64,000 bases of DNA from Ryuthela nishihirai (lineage: Eukaryota > Arthropoda > Arachnida > Araneae > Heptathelidae): positions 4,012,704 to 4,076,703 of the forward strand of contig JAWZYU010000034.1 in assembly GCA_038380435.1 (NCBI GenBank), given 5' to 3'. Both the position numbers and the translations under genes were made by a program. The notes beneath the pieces were generated by a model. The model was not told the origin of the DNA, searched no databases, and worked only from the letters and a program-made list of their open reading frames with translations. The first letter of the stretch is position 1. The number at the start of each line of letters is the position of its first letter. Below are positions 36,426 through 47,821 of the stretch, one piece after another.

Positions 36426-37080
36426 AGAAAAAAGGGTCTTGGAAATTTTAGCGTTATTAGCATTAGTGCCCTCTTTTGTCGACTGAAAACAAAAGCATTT
36501 CCTATTTACAATCTTCAACAGCAAACTCGAGATTCTGTAAAATTCATTCCTCCAATTTCGAGAGAATATTTAATGCTAAATCGTTCAAAATGCTTTCGAT
36601 CAGGCCGTAGAATACCACGAGACATTTCACGTGGCCAGTCACTTGCAAAACTGAATAGTAATTGGCCCACTCGAGCACGTGCTGATGACGTTCGTAGAGC
36701 GAGCAAAGCAGATCGTACAATTCTCAGAGACCATCGGATAATAAATGTTGGCCATGAGTAAGGATATGCTAAACGAAACTCTGACAACTTAATCCTGTGA
36801 AAATTGTGCTTCAACTGTTGGGATAAGCAGACATATTCAAATAACATTTCTTGAGCCACGGTTTACAGGAGCTGCAATTTTAAACAAAGGATTCCTTATC
36901 ATTTCAGTTCCGTAGGTTTGTCGCAGAATAAATCATTCGCATCTCAATTGTAAATATCATCGCCTCAGCATTCTTTCGAATCAATCTCCTTATCGATGCT
37001 TTCCTTACAAATAAAAATATCTTTAAATTCATCTAAATGACTGTTTTTTATACAGATTCAAATTCTTCTCGAATGCCAAT
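36426..37080. other. Unassigned region
   Basis: Open frames on both strands at 36515-36859 show no recognised domain. The plus frame is Arg/Ser-rich but only 62 codons. Confidence 0.4.
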
Positions 37081-37091
37081 TGGTTATAGCT

Positions 37092-37484
37092 TTGGGTTGG
37101 GTTGAGTTGTTTTACTTGTGAGCGGAACTATTTTGCACACCATGGGCTAAATGGCCAGGTCACATGGACCCCGAAGGTTCAGAGAAGGTTGGGGGAGGGG
37201 ACCCACTGGAACAGATGTTGGGAGACAGATGGTAGCCTCCCGTCAAGGCCATCCAGCGTGTTTTTTAACGTGCAGAGGGTATGGCTCTCCCGCACACGGG
37301 GCCACGTCTTAACGTCCCATCCGACGGACGGCGGCCTTTCCAAGTCCCGCCCTCCCCTACTGACCGTGGGCAGGGCGGGGAATTTTGCGGAGAGAAATCT
37401 CAACGCTGACCCAGCTGGGACTCGAACCTGGGAACTACATATTACGAGCCTGGCGCGCTACTGACTGAGCCACCCCCGCCCCAA
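37092..37484 (-). mobile_element. Full-length SINE with target duplication
   Basis: Complete from tail to the anti-sense head ending gagccacccccgcccc. It is flanked by an 11-bp duplication tggttatagct at 37081-37091 and 37485-37495, which fixes both ends and shows an intact LINE-mediated insertion. Confidence 0.92.
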
Positions 37485-37652
37485 TGGTTATAGCTATTAC
37501 CCTTACTAAACACTGAATGTAGAAGGGTCCATCGACAACTTTCTCTCCTTTCAAAAGTAGAGTAAAAATGAAAAACTTCTTGTCTAATTGATTACCCACA
37601 ATGGTCAGATGGCGTATTGAACTTTTAGTGATGCGCGCTCTTAAACTATAGT

Positions 37653-38039
37653 GGGGCGGGGGTGGCTGAGTCGGTAGCGCGCCAGGCTCGTAGTCTGTAG
37701 TTCCCAGGTTCGAGTCCTACCTGGGTAAGCGTTCAGATTTATCTCCGCAAAATTCCCTGCCATGCCCACGGTCAGTAGGGGACACCGATGGACTTGGTAA
37801 AGGCCGCCGTCCGTCGGATGGGACGTTAAGCCGTGGCCCCGTGTGCGGGAGAGCCATACCTGGTGCACGTTAAAGAACGCGCTGGATGGCCTTGAAAGGA
37901 GGCTACCATCTATCTCCCAACAGCTGTTCCAGTGGGTTCCCTTCCACAATCTTCTCAGAACCTTCGGTGTCCTTGTGACCTGTCCATTTAGTCCATGGTG
38001 TGCAAAAATGTGCCGCTCAGAGGTAAAACAACCTAACCC
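37653..38039 (+). mobile_element. Full-length SINE
   Basis: Starts ggggcgggggtggctgagtc, with A box, B box, core and the tail aaaacaacctaaccc. No clear target duplication was found. Confidence 0.9.
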
Positions 38040-38154
38040 TGTTTTTATACAAATTTAAATAATAATGAAAGGATTTAAATTTTGAAATACTTGTTTACAA
38101 AAATTTAATCATTTCAAAAACTATGATTCAGATGTTTCCTCCAATATTTATGTA

Positions 38155-38308
38155 CAGTCACTCAAAAAAAACCTTCGTGTCACGTGACACGAAGGTTGCC
38201 AGATCACTAATTTCTAAAATCATCGTAGCCAGATATTTTTTCTGAATTCTGTAATCAATCTGAATTTTGTAATCAACCATAGTGTACGGATACTTTTTTG
38301 AGCGACTG
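38155..38308. mobile_element. Foldback element with collapsed left arm
   Basis: After TA and cagtcactcaaaaaaaa the sequence jumps directly to the inner arm (ccttcgtgtcacgtgacacg), then reads the full right arm. An 18-base stretch (gaattctgtaatcaatct) is tandemly repeated. TA flanks both ends (38153 and 38309). Confidence 0.8.
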
Positions 38309-38582
38309 TACTATGTTGAATTCGGTAATGGCTCTTTACTTAACGGTGACTTTATTTTAAAACTCGGTTTGTGAACTTCATTGCTGTGCTGTGTTTATAA
38401 TCATCTGTTTTAACATCATCAAGGTTTATTCTGTACTCTAACATTACGGGTTTAGAATTTTTAATAAATTTGCTCTTTGAAGCAAAAAATAAAACTGGAA
38501 CCATGCCTGGTCGAAAGAGGATAAGTTCAGCTGCCAGTGAAAATGTTGCCAAAAGACCACACAAAAATTTAACGTTAGGATT

Positions 38583-38970
38583 GGGTTGGGTTGTTTTACC
38601 TCTGAGCGGCACTTCTTTGCACACCATGGGCTAAATGGCCAGGTCACATGGACCCCGAAGGCTCAGAGAAGGTTGGGAGTGGGGACCCATTAGAACAGCT
38701 GTTGGGAGACAGATGGTAGCCTCCCGTCAAGGCCATCCAGCGTGTTCTTTAATGTGCACAGGCTATTGTTCTCCCGCACACGGGGCCACGGCTTAACGTC
38801 CCATCCGACGGGCGCAGGCCTTTCCAAGCCCATCGGTGTCCCCTACTGACCGTGGGCAGGGCGGGGAATTTTTACGGAGATAAATCTCAACGCTGATCCA
38901 GCTGGGACTCGAACCTGGGAACTACAGATTACGAGCCTGGCGCGCTACCGACTGAGCCACCCCCGCCCCA
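38583..38970 (-). mobile_element. Full-length SINE
   Basis: Complete in reverse orientation, from ggttgggttgttttacctct to the head ending ccacccccgcccc. Flanks share only a short gttag, so the duplication is unclear. Confidence 0.9.
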
Positions 38971-39345
38971 AAGTTAGAAGATGGAGGTTAATAGCAGAAT
39001 GGAGGATGGAGAATCACGTGCTACTGCTTCTAGAGAGCTAGACATCTCCTCCTCTACTGTAATAAATTCATGAAAAATGTTGATAAAATTATAAGTCAGC
39101 AGAGTGCATATCATGGTCCTCGGCCGCCATTTTTTTTTCATGCAACTTAACAAAACGGTACTTTTCGTTGATTTCCACAAACCCCCAAAAGAAACAGGGG
39201 TTTCTATGAAAAAAAATTTTTTTTCGTTACCATGGTAATGATAATTCGAGTTTACGTCAAACGCAAAGTACCGTTACTATGGTAACAGGAATTTGCGTTG
39301 TAAACAAGCGCAAATGTAAGAAAAAAAACGCGATCCACTAAAAAA
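38971..39345. other. Spacer with partial inverted repeat
   Basis: aacggtacttttcgttg near 39150 and aacgcaaagtaccgtt near 39270 pair imperfectly, and ttaccatggtaa recurs. No gene is seen. Confidence 0.5.
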
Positions 39346-39497
39346 TTCAGTTTGCTGTGAACGGTAACTGCACACGCTCAATATTTCCGTGAGTGAGCCC
39401 ACACGATCTAGTATCAAAATAATATGACCACCTACAGTCGCTCAAAAAAAATGTATCCGAACACTATGGTTGATTACAGAATTCAGAAAAAATATCT
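39346..39497. mobile_element. Foldback fragment fused to SINE head
   Basis: The long-form arm is followed by cagtcgctcaaaaaaaatgt and the start of a short element up to aaaaaatatct. It then switches without spacer to an anti-sense SINE head. Confidence 0.78.
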
Positions 39498-39552
39498 ACT
39501 CGAACCTGGAAACTGCAGATTACGAGCCTGACGCGCTACCGACTGAGATACT
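39498..39552 (-). mobile_element. SINE tRNA-head fragment
   Basis: Only the B-box side and anticodon region are present (actcgaacctggaaactgca, attacgagcctgacgcgct), ending in ctgag. Confidence 0.75.
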
Positions 39553-39830
39553 GCCCGCTCTCAATAACACAATCCATATAACAATTATCGAAGAGAAATC
39601 TGTAAGATTACTAACTATTGCCAATACCCTGAAAGGAAAAGGGAATTGCGTATTATCTGTTTAGTCTATAACGTTTAAGTTATGACATTTATTGCATTTT
39701 GTCTTAGAAAGAAATTCTCATTCGAATGAAGAAATGGGAGACAGGTTTCAATTCTTCGTCGTTTGAAGCACTGGAAATAAATTACGATTCGGCTTTCAAC
39801 TTTAGCGCCATTTACCTATGGAAATATGAG
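39553..39830. other. Unassigned spacer
   Basis: No recognisable gene or repeat. Confidence 0.45.
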
Positions 39831-40172
39831 AGGTTGGTAGAGCGCCAAACTCGAAATCTGAAGTTTCCAAGTTCGAGTTGCAGCTGGGTCGGCGTTCATA
39901 TTTATCTCAGCAAAACTTCCCGCCCTGTCCACGGTCAGTAGGGGACACCGATGGGCTTGGAAAGGCCGCCGTCCGTCGGATGGGACGTTAAGCCGTGGCC
40001 CCGTGTGTGGGAGAGCCATACCCTGTGCACGTTAAAGAACACGCTGGATGGCCTTGACGGGGGGCTACCATTTGTCTCCCAACAGCTGTTCCAGTGGGTC
40101 CCCTCCCCCAACCTTCTCTGAGCCTTCGGGGTCCATGTGACCTGGCCATTTAGCCCATGGTGTGAAAAAAAC
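39831..40172 (+). mobile_element. SINE copy, 3' tail replaced
   Basis: A diverged head (ggttggtagagcgccaaact) leads into a well-conserved body up to ccatggtgtgaaaaaaactg. At about 40188-40222 a small inverted SINE piece (cgcacagggtatggctctt) follows. Confidence 0.82.
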
Positions 40173-40254
40173 TGGCAATGAAATGCGCACAGGGTATGGC
40201 TCTTCCTCATACAGGGCCTCTCCATCCTCCTCCCTAACTACTGTGAAAAAACCC

Positions 40255-42685
40255 ATTTATCTTCCTCCAGGACTCGAGGAAGTGAGAAAAACCACCCATC
40301 TGCCTCCAGGATTCATGCGAAAAACCCACCCATCTGTCTAGATTCGAGTGAGAAAATCCGTTCATCTGCCTCCAGGACTCATGCGAAAAAATCCACCCAT
40401 CATGCCTCCAGGACTCGGATCAGAAGAAAATCCATTCTCCTGTCTCCAGAACTCATGCAAAAAATCTCCCTCCAGGACTCGTGTGATCCAATCATTTGCC
40501 TCCAGGACTCCTATGATCCAATCATTTGCCTCCAGGACTCGTGTGATCCAGTCATCTGCCTCCAGGACTCATGTGATCCAGTCATCTGCATCCAGGACTC
40601 GTGTGATCCAGTCATCTGCCTCCAGGACTCGTGTAATCCAATCATCTGCCCACCAGGACTCGTGTGATCCAATCGTCTGCCTCCAGGACTCGTGTGATCC
40701 AATCATCTGCCTCCAGGACTCGTGTGATCCAGTCATCTGCCTTAAGAACTCATGTGATCCAATCATCTGCCCACCAGGACTCGTGTGATCCACTCATCTG
40801 TCTCCAGGACTCGTGTGACCCACTCATCTGCCTCCAAGACTCGTGCAAAAAATCTAATCATATGCCTCCAAGACTGTGTGTGAGATATGCCTTCAGGACT
40901 CGTGTCAAAAACTCTACTCATCTGTCTCTAGGTTTCGTGAAAAAAATCCACCCATCTGCCTCCAGGACTCGTGTGATCCAAACATCTGCCTTCAGGACTC
41001 GTGTGATCCAATCATCTGCCCACCAGGACTCGTGTGATCCACTCATCTGTCTCCAGGACTCGTGTGACCCACTCATCTGCCTCCAAGACTCGTGCAAAAA
41101 ATCTAATCATCTGCCTCCAAGACTGTGTGTGAGATACGCCTTCAGGACTCGTGTCAAAAACTCTACTCATCTGTCTCTAGGTTTCGTGCGAAAAATCCAC
41201 CCATCTGCCTCCAGGACTCGTGTGATCCAGTCATCTGCCTTCAGGACTCGTGTGATCCAGTCATCTGCCTTCAGGACTCGTGTGATTCAATCATCTGCCT
41301 TCAGGACTCGTGTGATCGAATCATCTGTCTCCAGGACTCGTGTGATCCAATCATCTGCCCACCAGAACTCGTGTGATCCACTCATCTGTCTCCAGGACTC
41401 GTGTGATCCACTCATCTGTCTCCAGGACTCGTGTGATCCACTCATCTGTCTCCAGGACTCGTGTGATCCACTCATCTGCCTCCAAGACTCGTGCAAAAAA
41501 TCTAATCATCTGCCTCCAAGACTGTGTGTGAGATATGCCTTCAGGACTCGTGTCAAAAACTCTACTCAACTGTCTCTAGGTTTCGTGCGAAAAATCCACC
41601 CATCTGCCTCCAGGACTCGTGTGATCCAGTCATCTGCCTTCAGGACTCGTGTGATCCAGTCATCTGCCTCCAGGACTCGTGTGATCCAATCATCTGTCTC
41701 CAGGACTCGTGTGATCCAATCATCTGCCCACCAGAACTCGTGTGATCCACTCATCTGTCTCCAGAACTCGTGTGATCCACTCATCTGCCTCCAAGACTCG
41801 TGCAAAATATCTAATCATCTGCCTCCAAAACTCGTGCAAAAAATCTAATCATCTGCCTCCAAGACTGTGTGTGAGATATGCCTTCAGGACTCGTGTCAAA
41901 AACTCTACTCAACTGTCTCTAGGTTTCGTGCGAAAAATCCACCCATCTGCCTCCAGGACTCGTGTGATCCAGTCATCTGCCTTCAGGACTCGTGTGATCC
42001 AGTCATCTGCCTCCAGGACTCGTGTGATCCAATCATCTGTCTCCAGGACTCGTGTGATCCAATCATCTGCCCACCAGAACTCGTGTGATCCACTCATCTG
42101 TCTCCAGAACTCGTGTGATCCACTCATCTGCCTCCAAGACTCGTGCAAAATATCTAATCATCTGCCTCCAAAACTCGTGCAAAAAATCTAATCATCTGCC
42201 TCCAAGACTGTGTGTGAGATATGCCTTCAGGACTCGTGTCAAAAACTCTACTCAACTGTCTCTAGGTTTCGTGCGAAAAATCCACCCATCTGCCTCCAGG
42301 ACTCGTGTGATCCAGTCATCTGCCTTCAGGACTCGTGTGATCCAGTCATCTGCCTCCAGGACTCGTGTGATCCAATCATCTGTCTCCAGGACTCGTGTGA
42401 TCCAATCATCTGCCCACCAGAACTCGTGTGATCCACTCATCTGTCTCCAGAACTCGTGTGATCCACTCATCTGCCTCCAAGACTCGTGCAAAATATCTAA
42501 TCATCTGCCTCCAAAACTCGTGCAAAAAATCTAATCATCTGCCTCCAAGACTGTGTGTGAGATATGCCTTCAGGACTCGTGTCAAAAACTCTACTCAACT
42601 GTCTCTAGGTTTCGTGCGAAAAATCCACCCATCTGCCTCCAGGACTCGTGTGGAAAAACTCTCCTACCTGCCTCCAGGATTCGTG
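40255..42685. repeat. 30-bp tandem array with 343-bp higher-order unit
   Basis: About 75 units read cctccaggactcgtgtgatc plus caatcatctg. As 30 is a multiple of three, frames on both strands stay open (up to 394 codons at 40664-41848, repeat DSCDPIICLQ). A marker block (actgtgtgtgagatatgcct) appears near 40872, 41122, 41521, 41864, 42207 and 42550; the last four are 343 bp apart and nearly identical. Confidence 0.93.
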
Positions 42686-42935
42686 GGCCGGGGTGGCTCA
42701 GTCGGTAGCGCGCCAGACTCGTAATCTGCAGTCCCTAAGTTCGAGTCCCAGCTGGGTCAGCGTTTAGATTTAAGTCCGCAAAAATTCCCCGCCCTGCCCA
42801 CGGTCAGTAGGGGACACCAATGCGATTGGAAAGGCCGCCGTCCGTCGGATGGGATGTTAAGCCGTGGTGAGTGTGCTGGAGAGTCATACCATGTGCACGT
42901 TAAAGAACACACTGAATGACCTTGACGGGAGGCTA
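42686..42935 (+). mobile_element. SINE, 3'-truncated
   Basis: Head with A box (tggctcagtcggtag) and B-box variant (agttcgagtcc), core, then stops at gacgggaggcta. The tail is missing. Confidence 0.85.
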
Positions 42936-43461
42936 AAATATAATCTTGATGTCTCTCTTTACAAATGTATCAAGAGTAAATTTAATTATTATAATCGGAA
43001 TTACACAGAAACCTTCGAATGCCAAAATCGGTAGAAAAAGAAACAATGAATGGAAATACGGGTAACGTTCCGTTTTCTGACATTGCTGCAATTAAGGTTT
43101 CAGCGATTTCGTAAAGTCGATAAGGAGTTTTCAATTGAGAAATCGGAAGATCTGGATGCTCTTACGGGAAAGTAAGTAAATAAACTTTTCAGAGCGAAAA
43201 ATTAAATCCCTATTGGAGAGAGAGAAAGATGTAACCGGATCAAAAGTATCAGCAGAAAACGTTCTGCAAAATGAAAAAAGAAAAAAAATAACTGATCAAT
43301 CTCTCTGTCTCCTAGCTTCCACTGATTCCCGGGAAAGTTGAACTTTTCTTTTTCTTAAGCAAACAAATGTCGTTTGCTATTTGCTTTGAAGATCATCTTG
43401 TTGAAAAGTAGCTCGTACTCACAGAGGTCAAACTTACTGAAGCTGTGGTTATTGTTTTATT
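42936..43461. other. Unassigned AT-rich spacer
   Basis: No frame, repeat or RNA-like structure that I can support. Confidence 0.5.
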
Positions 43462-43462
43462 G

Positions 43463-43848
43463 GGGGCGGGGGTGGCTCAGTCGGTAGCGCGCCAGGCTCG
43501 TAATCTGTAGTTCCCAGGTTCGAGTCCCAGCTGGGTCAGCGTTGAGATTTATCTCCGCAAAATTCCCCGCCCTGCACATGGTCAGTAGGGGAACCGATGG
43601 GCTTGGAAAAGCCGCCGTCCATCGGATGGGATGTTAAGCCGTGGCTCCATGTGCGGGAGAGCCATACCCTGTGCACGTTAAAGAACACGCTGGATGGCCT
43701 TGACGGGAGGCTACCATCTGCCTCCCAACAGCTGTTCCAGTAGGTTTCCTCCCCCAACCTTCTCTGAGCCTTCGGGGTCCATGTGACTTGGCCATTTAGC
43801 CCATGGTGTGCAAAAAAGTGCCGCTCAGAGGTAAAACAACCCAACCCA
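43463..43848 (+). mobile_element. Full-length SINE (reference-quality copy)
   Basis: This is a clean example of the family: tRNA-like head, core with gatgttaagccgtgg and gtgcacgttaaagaacacgc, the ctgttccag block and the tail aaaacaacccaaccc. The anticodon-arm sequence gcgcgccaggctcgtaatct is closest, from memory, to elongator tRNA-Met (gcgcg.cag.ctcataatct). The family length of about 388 bp is set by copies with target duplications. Confidence 0.92.
43473..43527 (+). promoter_or_regulatory. Pol III A and B boxes of the SINE head
   Basis: The A box is tggctcagtcggtag at 43473-43487 and the B box is ggttcgagtcc at 43517-43527. Both fit the tRNA-type internal Pol III promoter, and the roughly 30-base gap is normal for a tRNA without intron. 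Confidence 0.8.
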
Positions 43849-43867
43849 GTTACCTCTTCTGAAGGGG

Positions 43868-44208
43868 CGAGGGCTCGTAATCTGCAGTTTCCAAGTCCGA
43901 GTCCCATTTGCGCCAACTTTGAGATTAATCTCTGCGAAACCCTCACCCGGTTATCAGGGTCCACCGATGGATTTGGAGATGTCGACGTCCGTCGCATAGG
44001 ATGTTAAGCAGTGAATCGATGTGCAGGAGAATCATACTGTGCACGTTAAAGAACACGATGATGGCCTTTACGGGAGATTACCTTCTGTCTCGTAACAGCT
44101 ATCCAGTGGGTCCCCTTAGCCCTTGGCGTCCTTGTGACTTTGTCATGCAGCACATTACGAGCAAAAAAATGTCCTTTTCAGAGAGCTGAAAATGACTCAA
44201 TCCAAATC
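43868..44208 (+). mobile_element. Old diverged SINE copy
   Basis: The sequence follows the same order as the young copy just upstream (anticodon region, B-box variant, core, body) but with many substitutions and deletions. It probably represents an older subfamily. Confidence 0.75.
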
Positions 44209-44944
44209 TATCCCCATAAAAATGAGGCCTGATAAAGTTCCTTCAACTCTGGAGAAAGTACACAATTTTTTTTTTCTAATTTCAATGTTGAAATTCATGG
44301 AGTATTTATGCCCATCTAAGGATTTTACAAAATAGAAATTTTATTTGAAAGATGGATTTTCAGAATCTTTTTTCGGAGAGGGAGGGGGAGTAGTTTTACT
44401 CACAAAAATAAAAATTTCGTTCGAGAGGAGAGCTATCTGATTCTTTTAGGAGTCCAGTGGGAAAAAAATTTCATTTTGGTGCAGATCTTTATTACTTTCA
44501 CATAGGGCGAAATTGTGTCCGTAATCTAAACAGAAAATTTTGATTTGTTTGTGAATTCCTTGTTTTTTTTTTTTGTTGGTAACCCGTGATAACCCTACTT
44601 TTGACCCCTCATGGGGATATCGATCACAAATATAACATATTATTGATTTTTTTTCATCAAAAGTGAGATTGCTCTTGACGAAACTACACTGCTCGAAACA
44701 CTGTAGTTGCTGTTGAAGATGTGCATTACGCTTAGGGAGATGGCTCGTGAAGCGACTACATGAGGTACTGGCCTCTAGCGGCAAAAAAGTGTAAAAATAA
44801 ATGCAAATGTACGAAAATATTCCGCAAATTGGCTTGTAATTTTCCATTTAGAGAACACCAACGAACATCCACATTTCAAAGCAGAATTTTTTAAAGTTGT
44901 TTTTTGTAATTATTATTAATAATAACAAATATCAGTTTTATGTT
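44209..44944 (-). other. Region with unassigned 133-codon frame
   Basis: A minus-strand frame at 44446-44847 begins with ATG and contains several Cys residues (CYICDRYP, FCLDYGHNFALC). The spacing resembles degraded zinc-binding tails of some transposases, but no family can be named. Treat as hypothetical. Confidence 0.35.
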
Positions 44945-45047
44945 TTGTTTCGTTTGAGTAGTGAGTACGGTATTGTTTGAGTAGTGAGTACAGTATTGTT
45001 TGTGCAGTGAGCAGGGTATTGTTTGTGCAGTGAGCACGGTATTGTTA
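44945..45047. repeat. 23-bp tandem repeat
   Basis: Four or five units of gtattgtttgagtagtgagt plus acg precede a SINE tail fragment. Confidence 0.85.
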
Positions 45048-45140
45048 CAACTTTCTCTGAGCCTTCTGGGTCTTTCTGCCCTGCCATTTAGCCCATTGTG
45101 TGCATAAAAGTGCCGCTTAGAGGTAAAACAACCAATCCTA
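45048..45140 (+). mobile_element. SINE 3'-end fragment
   Basis: Only the last ~90 bases of the SINE remain (ctttctctgagccttctggg to gtaaaacaaccaatcc). Confidence 0.8.
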
Positions 45141-45564
45141 ACCTGACAGGCACCTGTCATACCTGTGGGGCAAGCACCTGCTTGAGGGGGAAATATTTTT
45201 ACCAGTGTCGTAGCGTGGGTATTAACTGGGGTGTCTTTAGGGAGACTGGAGTCTGCATTGGCACTTACCCAGCATTTAGTTCCTGGTAGATCCGAGAATA
45301 TGACCTAAGTAAAGTTTCTCAATTACTAAAATAATCCACCGGAGAGGAAAGGTAAAAATGATATTATAAACGGAATAAAATTTTATTGTTGTTAATTTTT
45401 TTTAAATCCATTTTTAGTGCAGTTTATATAATATGGCACTAAAATAAAATTATAAAAAGACGCCTTTTTTTGATAAGTTTGAGATGTATAAAGCGACGGG
45501 ATTTCTGAGGGGTTTAAGGGTGTGGACCCCCGTGGGTCTTTCCTCCTGGCTACGTTCTTGGCTT
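45141..45564. other. Unassigned spacer
   Basis: No recognisable gene; the frame at 45392-45631 minus runs into the 40-bp array. Confidence 0.45.
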
Positions 45565-46207
45565 CCGAGACTCTGGACTGATGGGTTTCACCCAGAACCC
45601 CCTGCAGAGACTCTGGACTGATGGGGTTCACCCAGAACTCCCTGCAGACACTCTGGACTGATGGGGTTCACCCAGAACTCCCTGCAGACACTCTGGACTG
45701 ATGGGGTTCACCCAGAACTCCCTGCAGAGACTCTGGACTGATGGGGTTCACCCAGAAACCCCTGCAGACACTCTGGACTGATGGGGTTCACCCAGAAACC
45801 CCTGCAGACACTCTGGACTGATGGGTTTCACCCAGAACCCCCTGCAGAGACTCTGGACTGATGGGGTTCACCCAGAACTCCCTGCAGACACTCTGGACTG
45901 ATGGGGTTCACCCAGAACTCCCTGCAGACACTCTGGACTGATGGGGTTCACCCAGAAACCCCTGCAGAGACTCTGGACTGATGGGGTTCACCCAGAACCC
46001 CCTGCAGAGACTCTGGACTGACGGGGTTCACCCAGAACCCCCTGCAGAGACTCTGGACTGATGGGGTTCACCCAGAAACCCCTGCAGAGACTCTGGACTG
46101 ATGGGGTTCACCCAGAAACCCCTGCAGAGACTCTGGACTGATGGGGTTCACCCAGAAACCCCTGCAGAGACTCTGGACTGATGGGGTTCACCCAGAACCC
46201 CTGCAGA
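45565..46207. repeat. 40-bp tandem array
   Basis: Sixteen units read ctctggactgatggggttca plus cccagaaccccctgcagaga, each with a CTGCAG site. Units differ mainly at aactcc/aacccc/aaaccc and gaga/gaca, giving a mosaic order. Divergence is very low. Confidence 0.95.
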
Positions 46208-46770
46208 TTCTAGATCACGCCCGTCCAGCCCAAACTAAGTAAAGATTCACTAGGGTAAAATTATGTTCATTAAAGAATCACAGGAAACATTCTCTATTGA
46301 AAAATGAAAACATATATTTTATATCCGTTTTATATTTATTTTGTAATCGTTCTACATCTTTATTTAAATCAGATTTAAAATTTATACCAATGAAATAATG
46401 ATCAGTAATATTTAGTTTTATTATATATGTAGTTCAATTATTTATTACTCAATTTCTTAGAAATATATGGCCGACAGAAATTTTTGATTCATTTCTGGTA
46501 ATTTCCTTACGATAAAAAATGAAATCCATATGATTGAATTAAATGCAAATCATCATATTTATTTGTGTCATTTCCTTTTAAATTAATATTCATATCGCAT
46601 GCTATCATCACATAATTAATGTTTTTAGAATCTAATTTATTTTCTAATTCATTAATAAAGTTTTGCTCTATATAGAATTGCAATCTATAGAATGAGATTA
46701 AAATAAGCGCTATGTTATTTAATTTAAATGCAATTTAGATCATATGTGTAGTAAATAAAGACATCAGAAC
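46208..46770. other. AT-rich spacer
   Basis: No feature seen. Confidence 0.5.
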
Positions 46771-47436
46771 ATATGTTACCGCTAAAGCTCGAAAGCCGTT
46801 AATGTGCACATTACCTAGCTAATCTGCAGATTAACTGATTTGCTCCGTTAACGTGCGGAATCAAGAGTTTTCCGCATTTTACCTAGGTAATGTGCACATT
46901 AACGGCTTCCGTATCGTTAAAGTTCAAAAGTTTGTTTCTCTCATAGTGGTGAATCTCTTGAATATGAATCTTCGTGTCACGTGATTCACTCGTCCGCATT
47001 ATAAAAAACGCCCCGGATGAGCGGAGGCCAAGTGAGAACGAATCGGTAAAGTGATTCATTCTTGATAACGAATCACTAAAATAATTCGTTCTCACTTGGC
47101 CTGCTCATTTTGGGGTCGTTTTTTATAATTCGGACGACTGATTCATGTTGACAGAGGGATGACCCTGGTTTCAACTCTACTCTCGGACACTAGATAAATA
47201 ACATTATGTTAATTTAAGCGTACAGAAACGTTCCTGTTGTTCCAGCAAAGATCTTATTTTCACTTTAACGAGTGCCTAGTAGGTAATGTGCAGATTATCC
47301 AGGTAATTTGCAGATTACCTAGGTAATTTGAGAAATGAAACAATTTTCCGCACGTTAACGGATCACCCTAGTTAATCTGCACAATACCTAGATAATCTGT
47401 AGAATAACTGATTTCTGCACTTTAGCGGTAACATAT
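46771..47436. mobile_element. 666-bp element with 17-bp terminal inverted repeats
   Basis: The termini atatgttaccgctaaag (46771-46787) and its perfect inverse (47420-47436) enclose arrays of short palindromic motifs such as acctaggtaatctgcagatta-like and ccgcacgttaacgg-like segments. These are clustered near both ends, in the manner of a foldback-type DNA transposon. There is no coding capacity. An independent inverted repeat occupies the middle. Confidence 0.72.
46981..47145. mobile_element. Nested foldback in the TIR element
   Basis: The arms (gtccgcattataaaaaacg ... ggccaagtgagaacgaat) are inverted across a short centre near cttgataac at 47061-47069. The arms are about 70-80 bases with scattered mismatches. 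It is probably a separate MITE inserted in the larger element. Confidence 0.72.
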
Positions 47437-47690
47437 CCATAAACTGTTATATTGCCTAACAAAGACAGCAATTCCACCTCTGTTATCGTTTGGACATTTA
47501 TAATGCATATTGTAATTTTTGTATAGTATATAAATGCATTTAACACCAATCCAGATTGCTGTTAAAATAATTATTTTAGGAAAAAAAAGTATTAAATTTA
47601 AAAGCAGAAAAAAAACTATAAAAATTTCTTTTCGTACTTCTTATATTAACTACAATTAAATTTATACCATTAACCCATTTATATAATACA
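47437..47690. other. AT-rich spacer
   Basis: No feature seen. Confidence 0.5.
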
Positions 47691-47821
47691 GTCGCTCAAA
47701 AAAATATCCGAACACTATGGTTCATTAAAGAACTCAGAAAAATATCTGGCAACGATTTTTTTTTTAGAAATTAGTGATCTGGCAACCTTCGTGCCACGTG
47801 ACACGAAGGTTGCCAGATCAC
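47691..47821. mobile_element. Foldback element, right part missing
   Basis: A left end after TA (cagtcgctcaaaaaaatatc), the arm and the cacgtg centre are present. The copy stops at gccagatca, where unrelated sequence starts. Confidence 0.78.

Noticed and set aside
40664..41848. 394-codon repetitive protein and its minus-strand counterparts
   Set aside because: The 30-bp unit keeps frames open on both strands; this is array structure.
43463..43540. tRNA genes at the heads of the SINEs
   Set aside because: The heads carry A and B boxes but continue into a common ~310-bp body. The anticodon stem is altered and copies are flanked by target duplications, so they are SINE parts.
44446..44847. Naming the Cys-containing frame as a transposase tail
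   Set aside because: Cysteine spacing alone is too weak and no other motif of a family is present.
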